Part shown: positions 58,023-64,000 of the stretch, one piece after another
Numbering within the stretch: the first letter of the stretch is position 1
Layout: every line of letters begins with the position of its first letter
From: Haplosporangium gracile
Lineage: Eukaryota; Mortierellomycota; Mortierellomycetes; Mortierellales; Mortierellaceae
NCBI GenBank assembly: GCA_015499985.1
Contig: JAAAUF010000028.1
Location: forward strand, 34,324 to 98,323
Reading direction: 5' to 3'
DNA length: 64,000 bases
Position numbers and translations under genes: made by a program
Notes under the pieces: generated by a model
The model's database searches: none
Told to the model about the DNA's origin: nothing
The model's input: the letters and a program-made list of their open reading frames with translations, nothing else

Positions 58023-58323
58023 CAGCGGCATTGCAAAAAGAATTTGCTTTGTTTGAGTTTTGGTTTTTTTCTGGTGTAAACGAGGGTGAGAGGAACTGTG
58101 GATAAGAACACAACCTCAAAAGGATAGCTCATAGGACTTTTTGAGGCCCTTCTAGGGTATCCAGAAGCCGTCTTTATGGCTTTCTATCCCTTTCAAAGTA
58201 GGGTGGACCAACTTTTCCCTAGTTCCCGTTGAGATTTTTGTAAATAGAGGGAATTTATTTCACCGCTTGAGACAAAAAAAATTAATGCTCACTTTTACGC
58301 AAATTCTTTTTGCGTGGGCGCTG
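58023..58323. mobile_element. Tc1/mariner-type MITE candidate
   Basis: 301 bp bounded by TA on both sides (58021-58022 and 58324-58325). Ends are inverted: CAGCG at 58023 and CGCTG ending 58323, then five unlike bases, then a perfect 15-bp arm GCAAAAAGAATTTGC (58033-58047) matching its inverse at 58299-58313. CAG at the tips and a TA target duplication are typical of Tc1/mariner/pogo elements. There is no transposase, so it is non-autonomous. It lies about 0.8 kb upstream of the Zn2Cys6 start. Confidence 0.75.
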
Positions 58324-58336
58324 TACTTGTTAGGGT

Positions 58337-58368
58337 GGTTGGATGGATGGAAGGTTGGATGGATGGAA
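58337..58368. repeat. Perfect 16-bp tandem duplication
   Basis: GGTTGGATGGATGGAA occurs twice head to tail, 11 bp beyond the MITE candidate's right TA. Confidence 0.9.
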
Positions 58369-60686
58369 GGTAGTACTGATGTCCACAACAAAAAAATGAT
58401 AAACAAAGACTTTTACCGCAATTAAGCAAAGGACATGAAAGAGGAAGAAACGAAGAAGACATGCACAACTACGTCAGGAGCAGGAGGCACCAGTAGCAGC
58501 AGCAGCCAGGAACCAACAGGAGCACTAGGAGAAGAAGGAGAGGAAGGATGATGGAATGATAGGAAAAACAAAAGAAGAAAGAGAAGCAGGACGAAGAAGA
58601 GGAGGAGGAGACAGAGACGGTGATGAAGGAGAAACGAACGAAAAAGAAACAACAATAAACAAAAGAAAGAAAAAGATGAGTCCGTCTTCATAAAGTGGAT
58701 ATCAGAGGAAAAAAGATGAAGAAAACAATTGAACACTCACAACACTCATTCTCAACGAAGGAACACAGACTGGAAAGACACGGATAACAAGGGCCCAAGG
58801 AACAGAAAAGACAAGTGTTGTACGTACACATAAGAAGGTTTGTTTCTCTTTCTGCACATACTCTCGCCTAGTCTTTCTTCTCTAGAATTCTTATCTCACT
58901 CAGTCACATCCATGTTTTTGTGCTGCATGGCTGGGGCTATCAATGGAAGAAAGAAAGCTAATCCAGACGACTGGTATGCTCACGTAGCATGGTAATGATG
59001 TAGTGTATGTGCTTTATCGCCTTGCCTGTTAGCCAGCCCACCCTTTGCTTCCCTTCCTTTTTCTTCGTCGTTTGTTTGTTCAACAAAGTAAACCCAGAAA
59101 ATCCCAACTTCACATCTTGCTCAACCAGAATGCAAAAAGAGAGCTCAAACAGCAGCACAGCTGCAAGAGCAGAAAATGAAAGGCAAAAAACATGTACAGA
59201 CACATATGCAATGAAAAATTCAGCCTAAAAACGAGGAGACAACACAAAACTCCATCCATTGCGTGTGGTTTATGTGTACTGCAGTATGATTTACTTCCTC
59301 CTTGAAATCCAAAGGGACAACCGTTTCACGGTGTGGAAGACAGCAAAAAGAGGCTAGCACAAAACAGGCCATCAATATGGCTCATAGGCGGTGGTCCGGA
59401 TCCTGGTTGGGTGCGATGTGTTGTGTATTGTATTCTTACAGGTCTCTAGTGTTTTTGAAAGTATCTGTAGTGCGAGGCGAACCCAGGCCAGGTTGCTTCG
59501 TTCAGCAGCTGACGGACATGCTAATGGATTCCACTCACAGTGGCGGCAATGCCACTTCCAGAAGCAGGGCCATGAACAACCATACACTGCTTTTTAAAAA
59601 TCGCCGTGAGCTACTAGGGGTGCGGCTTCACCTCGAAGTCTGTCGCACAGAGAGGACAAACATCGGCATCTAGTAATCACAGCAAACACAGGGAGTGGGC
59701 CGACCGCAGCTTGATGTTGGCTCTCCCGGAGGCTGGCAAACAATCTAGCTGGCGAACTATAGGTATTGCTGACATGCTATATTCGACAGCACAAGAACAA
59801 CTTGGCGTATGCAATGCTGATGCGCACTCAGTGCTGCCACATGGTGACCCTCACATGGACTTTCGGATTGCGGATAGCTTGCTGTATCTGGATATCCGCC
59901 ATACCCTTCTCCTCTCTTTTCCTTTTCAAATCTCTCCTTTCCCCTCTTTCTCTTCCCTCTTTCTCTCCCTCTCTTTCCAGCCTTCCTCCTTCTTCTCATT
60001 CTCCTCTTTAAGAGAGACCCCCCCCCCCCTTCTTCAATTTTTTTCCTTTACCACCCTCACTTTTTTTGCGTCTATTAATCCATGCAAGTCACTTGCTTCT
60101 TGTTTTTTTTACATACCCAGCTAACCATTATTTATTATCAACAAGATAAGAAAAAGGAAAGGAAACCCTAGCCTCCTTTGATTACGAATTCGCTATCCAT
60201 TGGTACCAAGAGTCTGTTTTTTTTTTTTCACAGACTTCATTCAGAGCTTGTTTTCATCGCACTTCTTGTCAATACACGCGATGGATGCGGGTTTTTTATT
60301 TTTTATTCTATTTTTGATGAAGATTTTCTGACAATTTTTTTTTTTTTTTTTTTTTTTTTTGTTTTCTCATGAGTCAGAAAGACCACCATGCAATTTCCCG
60401 AGTTTTTTTTCCCTCCCTCTTTCTCCCTCTCCCTTTTCTCCCCTCTTTTTTTTTCTTCATTCTTTCCATATTTCATTTTTCAATTCTCTTTACACAACAG
60501 TGCCCAAGAAATGGGTTAATGAATATGTAGCTATATCGCGCAAGCAAAGCAAGGGTGCGTCATAATCACAACCCACCCTTGTGTGTTTTCATCCTTTGAT
60601 TTTATTTACATGGGCCATTTTTTTTGGGTGGGGGGGAAGATAGCATTCGCCTCCTTCATCCCTTATAAAAAACGCGACTTTGTCTT

Positions 60687-63600
60687 TTAGTAGCGAGAAT
60701 CTTCGTCATCTGCGGTGTTGTCACCGTATTCGAACAAGTTCAACTATTCATGAAAACAAAGAGATGCCAATAGCGAAATTGAAAGTGAAGGAAAAAGGGT
60801 TAATAACAATCCCGTTTTCGCTGCTTACATTTTTAGACCTTTGGAAACAAAAAAAACCCCCCAAAAAAACTTACACGTTCGCGTTTAGCCAAGGCGGTGG
60901 CCTCTTGGAACTTGCTAACGAGAGCCTGGTTACCGGGGTGACGGGCATAGCGGGACTTGACAAAGATAGTGGCAAGACCATCACGGACCAACTCGGCGTT
61001 CAAGCTGCGGTCGGGATCCTGCGAGACGTTGGGGTCATACAGAGTCAAGTGCATCACATTGTGCTCGCGCTGCTCAACAACACCAACCAACTGACGCCCA
61101 CCCACCAAATCGCGGAAGCGGGTCGCAGCCTCAACACCATAATCATCCTTGAGCTCGGGGACTTTAACATATGATAAAACAGCCTCCTGGGCCTGCTGGG
61201 GGAGGCTGCTGAACTGTGATGGCAGAGGGACGACACGGGTCAAGGGGATCGTCTCAGAGTTACCATAGTCGATATAGATAACCTCGACGCTCTTTGATTC
61301 GGGAACGCTGCGGATGACCTTGGCACGGTACCACTGGTTGTCCTCTGTGAACTTGGCGCTGACAATCTCGCCGTTGCGGGGCTTCCAGCTCTCAGGGGCG
61401 CTGTGGGCGTTCTTGTGATGGATTCCGAGATCCGCCATCATCTTTTCGAGGCTCTGGATGTTCTGGTTGATCACCTGGACATAAAAGTGACCGCCAGAGA
61501 CAATCTCAGAGACAACGACATCTAAGTACTCCTTCTTGATGGGCTTGGCGGTGTCGACTTCCTCCTCCTCCTCCTGGACGGCATTGGGGTCCTCGTTGGC
61601 CCAGATGTTCTTGCGCTCCTGCTTGGCAGCACGCTCAGCAGAGTAGAGGAGACCAGAGTGCTTGCTCTGGTCTGCGCTGTAGCTGTGAATCGAGGCCAAA
61701 CCCTCCTCAAGGAGCAAGGCAGCAACGTTTTCGGTCTTGTTGAGCCACATCGATCCAATGAAGCCTCCAGTCTTGTCCAGGGACTCGATCTCGATCTCAA
61801 CTTCACGCTGCTGGCAGCGGCGAGCGATAAAGTCCAATGCCTCAGCACCGAAAGGCTCAGCCTTTTCGCCGGGGCGACCAGCGGCACGAGGGCAGCGAAT
61901 GCCACCAAGAACAAAGGTCATCTTGCAGTTCTCTTTGGGGATGATCAGCTTGAAGCGGGAGCCGTTGGCAACATACTCAACAATGGCCTGGGTGCGGCCT
62001 CCACGCTGGAAGAAAGGCAAGAACTGTTTGGCCTTGGCAGCGTTCTCTGAAGCATCGGACCACTTGTACTTGGGGGGCTCCTTAGCAGAGTGCTTGCCCT
62101 TGCCCTCCTCCTTGGCCTTGACCTCGGCAACCAAAAGCTGATCGTAATACTGAGAGCGGTCATCGCGGGACTTGATGACATCGGCAAGACCCTTCAACAC
62201 GAGCTGCTCAGCAACGTTGATCTCTCCGACTTTGATAGTGGCGCACTCGGTGCTCTCGGGGAATTGGTCAGAGGGGGGCTTGACATAGTCGATAGTAACG
62301 TGGACGTTCTTACCAATGAGTCTCTTGCGGAGGAACTCCTTGGCCTCCCAGTCGAACGACGCGATCTCAACTCCCTTCTGCTGAGCAAGTCTTAATGATC
62401 GATTGATTGATGTGTAGAATATGAAAAAGGGTTAGTTGATGTTGGATCCATTGGAGTTTTTGCAACCGAACAAAATTTCGCCTCTTTGCTACTGCGGCAC
62501 AATATCGCAATGTTCTTTACCTCATGGGCGCCTTGATGTTAGAGAGTCTCAGCTTGCGCTCCTGACCCTTGGCGTTGCGGACGATAACGGTATCTCCAGT
62601 CATGATCCTTGCGACCTGTAAAACCACCATTGCAATTGATACAGTTAGTAAATTTGACGACTGATCAAAGTGCGGGACGTTGAAGTCAAACACCCTTTCT
62701 ACTTCCCCCATATCTCTCACTCTCTCCATCGTTTGAAACCAAACAGCACTTACGGTAGCGTCGAATTCATTGTCCTTGCCCTTGGACTTCTCGACATGAG
62801 CCTGCCAGAGGCGGACCTTGGAAGCCTGAGCCTTGCGCTCAGCAGCACGGAGAGCTGCTGGACCTCCAGTGACATGAGTAATACTCCAATCAGCGACCTT
62901 GGCCAAACCCTGAGCAACCAACGCCTCGGCAATGTTTCCGGCAGGGTGCTGGATCGATCCAAAAAAGTTGTTTCCGTTCTGTCCAACCATCTCCAAGATG
63001 ACACGAACTTCACGCTGAAGCAAACGCGACTCGATAAAGAATTTAGCCTATTGGAAAAGCATTTTTTCGAACTTCTTGTTAGGGTAGCGCTCACATGTGT
63101 GACAATGAAAGAGTTGCGCCTCCAGCAATAATCGATCCCAAAAAAGATGGATCGTACCTCCTCTGCGAATGGCTCAACAAGGTCATCGGTGTTAGCGACT
63201 CCCTGGCGAATAACGGGTGCCCTGATGCCGGAAATCATAAGAGTAATGTACTGATATTCGTCGTTGGGTAGTGTTAAGCATGCGCGGACAGTAGAACCAT
63301 CACGAATGCTCTCAATAATAGCTATCAACAGGCAATAATAAAGTCAGTTTCGTTGTTGCTTCGTTTTTTAATTGTCCCAACCGTGCGGTTACAATAAATG
63401 AATGGGTGGTGTCTTACCTTGAAGAGGCTTGCCCTTGTGCTTTTCCAGGAACGATTCAGCATCTCCCTCAAGGTTATAATGTGCTTTGCGGACACCCTAA
63501 ATATGACAAAATCGTGTCGTGTGAGTACGACTGACCTATTTTTTCGGATGCATTCTCTGTTGATCTTGCGAACGTAACATCCCGATTCAAATCTATTTCA

Positions 63601-64000
63601 ATCCAATTGACAAAAAAAGGACTTACAGATGCACTATCCGCCCAGATACCGCGCTTAGCAGTCTGAGCCTCAGCCTTGTAAGAGTACAAAGCCTCGACAT
63701 CGACATTCTCGGCATCCGACGCTCTAATCTCACGAACATCTGCCCAGCCCTCACGGACGAGCATATGGGCAACGTTCTCCTGGTTCAAAAAGATGGCTCC
63801 GTATTCGCGTCCGGTGCTGGGTACCGTGTAATCGACCCGAAACATCACTTCCTTGCCCACCAGGAGCTTGCGGAGGTAATTGCGGGCTGCGAACGCGAAT
63901 GGCTATGGGAGGAAAGCGTGAGAAAAAAAGGAAAGTAAGATCAGTTAGTCTGGTCTGAAAGTAGATGGCGTTATTTTTTCTTTCATCTGATCAGATCAGT
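60687..64000 (-). CDS. SND1: Tudor staphylococcal nuclease protein (SND1/Tudor-SN), 5' end beyond window
   Basis: Multi-domain RNA-binding protein of RNA processing, decay and stress granules. Seven exons in the window: 63902-63627, 63496-63418, 63321-63158, 63047-62754, 62615-62521, 62390-60875 and 60743-60687; all phases agree. Order: end of the first nuclease-like domain (PFAFAARNYLRKLLVGKEV), the second (IIESIRDGSTVRACL, FIESRLLQREVRVILEM), the third (GDTVIVRNAKGQERKLRLSN, FDWEAKEFLRKRLIGKNV), the fourth (QFLPFFQRGGRTQAIVEYV), a Tudor domain (GEIVSAKFTEDNQWYRA, VEVIYIDYGNSETIPL) and a split C-terminal nuclease-like unit ending LNLFEYGDNTADDEDSRY. The last exon is only 57 nt. AATAAA (minus strand) is about 81 nt past the stop. 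The N-terminus is outside. Confidence 0.95.

Larger units (their letters stand above)
57200..60686. other. 3.5-kb intergenic region between Zn2Cys6 and SND1 genes
   Basis: Purine-rich stretches on the plus strand (57600-57840, 58430-58680) suit a promoter of the minus-strand Zn2Cys6 gene. It has a tandem repeat (57794-57835), a MITE-like element (58023-58323), a 16-bp tandem duplication (58337-58368), a GC-richer block of unknown nature (59302-59900), a plus-strand pyrimidine tract (59900-60060), a T run of about 25 (60337), and TTTATT at 60601 (AATAAA for SND1). Confidence 0.55.

Noticed and set aside
1..64000. CRISPR array, bacterial operon or phage elements
   Set aside because: The window is intron-rich fungal nuclear DNA; no spaced direct repeats, Shine-Dalgarno-led gene strings or phage genes were seen.

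Overview
The window is nuclear DNA of a filamentous fungus. Genes are dense and rich in small introns (GT...AG, mostly 50-350 nt). The proteins are fungal-type: Cdc73, Gpi18, Sec20, a Gyp1-like TBC protein, a PCL-type cyclin and a Zn2Cys6 factor with long glutamine tracts. Several genes that budding yeast lacks are also present: UFL1, acylaminoacyl peptidase, Tudor-SN and dynactin p24. I infer an early-diverging lineage (Mucoromycota/Mortierellomycota-like). No rRNA or convincing tRNA, no CRISPR array and no prokaryotic element was seen. All intron-exon models were built by hand from splice consensus, reading frame and protein continuity; in every multi-exon model the intron phases agree.

Layout, left to right. 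1-1776 (-): kynurenine aminotransferase, cut by the left edge. 2075-3926 (-): GPI18. 4109-5892 (+): CDC73. 6006-9460 (-): UFL1. 9718-12908 (+): APEH. 13464-15131 (+): four-helix membrane protein. 15308-18448 (-): large multi-Myb protein. 19092-20790 (+): eIF3j. 21202-22690 (+): dynactin p24. 26791-29731 (+): HMG/YABBY-like factor. 36069-37531 (-): SEC20. 37994-40531 (+): TBC/Gyp1. 41388-43115 (-): Q-rich cyclin. 48067-50545 (+): Rap/Rsr1 GTPase. 51700-52107 (-): small membrane protein. 52637-57199 (-): Zn2Cys6 factor. 60687-64000 (-): SND1, cut by the right edge.

Two kinds of region alternate. Housekeeping genes (1-22.7 kb, 36-40.5 kb, 60.7-64 kb) are packed, with short divergent promoters (182 bp GPI18/CDC73 with a CRE-like site, 257 bp UFL1/APEH with a CCAAT palindrome) and short introns. 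Regulatory genes (HMG/YABBY-like, cyclin, Rap, Zn2Cys6) sit in large low-complexity intergenic spaces of 3.5-6.3 kb. Three of them carry kilobase-scale introns (0.95-1.46 kb), and in both DNA-binding proteins the long intron falls inside the DNA-binding domain. Pyrimidine-rich tracts precede these genes on the sense strand. The large spaces also hold three inverted-repeat elements of about 200-300 bp that look like MITEs; two are flanked by TA, as expected for Tc1/mariner-type insertions.

By function the genes cover secretory and ER quality processes (GPI anchors, UFMylation, Sec20, a Rab GAP), transcription and RNA (Cdc73, SND1, eIF3j, three DNA-binding proteins), proteolysis, tryptophan catabolism, and polarity or cell-cycle signalling (Rap/Rsr1, cyclin). 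I see no gene cluster acting as one pathway and no clear new multi-gene system. The most unusual single items are an 11-unit Myb-like protein with a mitochondrial-type N-terminus, a fungal UFL1, and the long introns that split DNA-binding domains.
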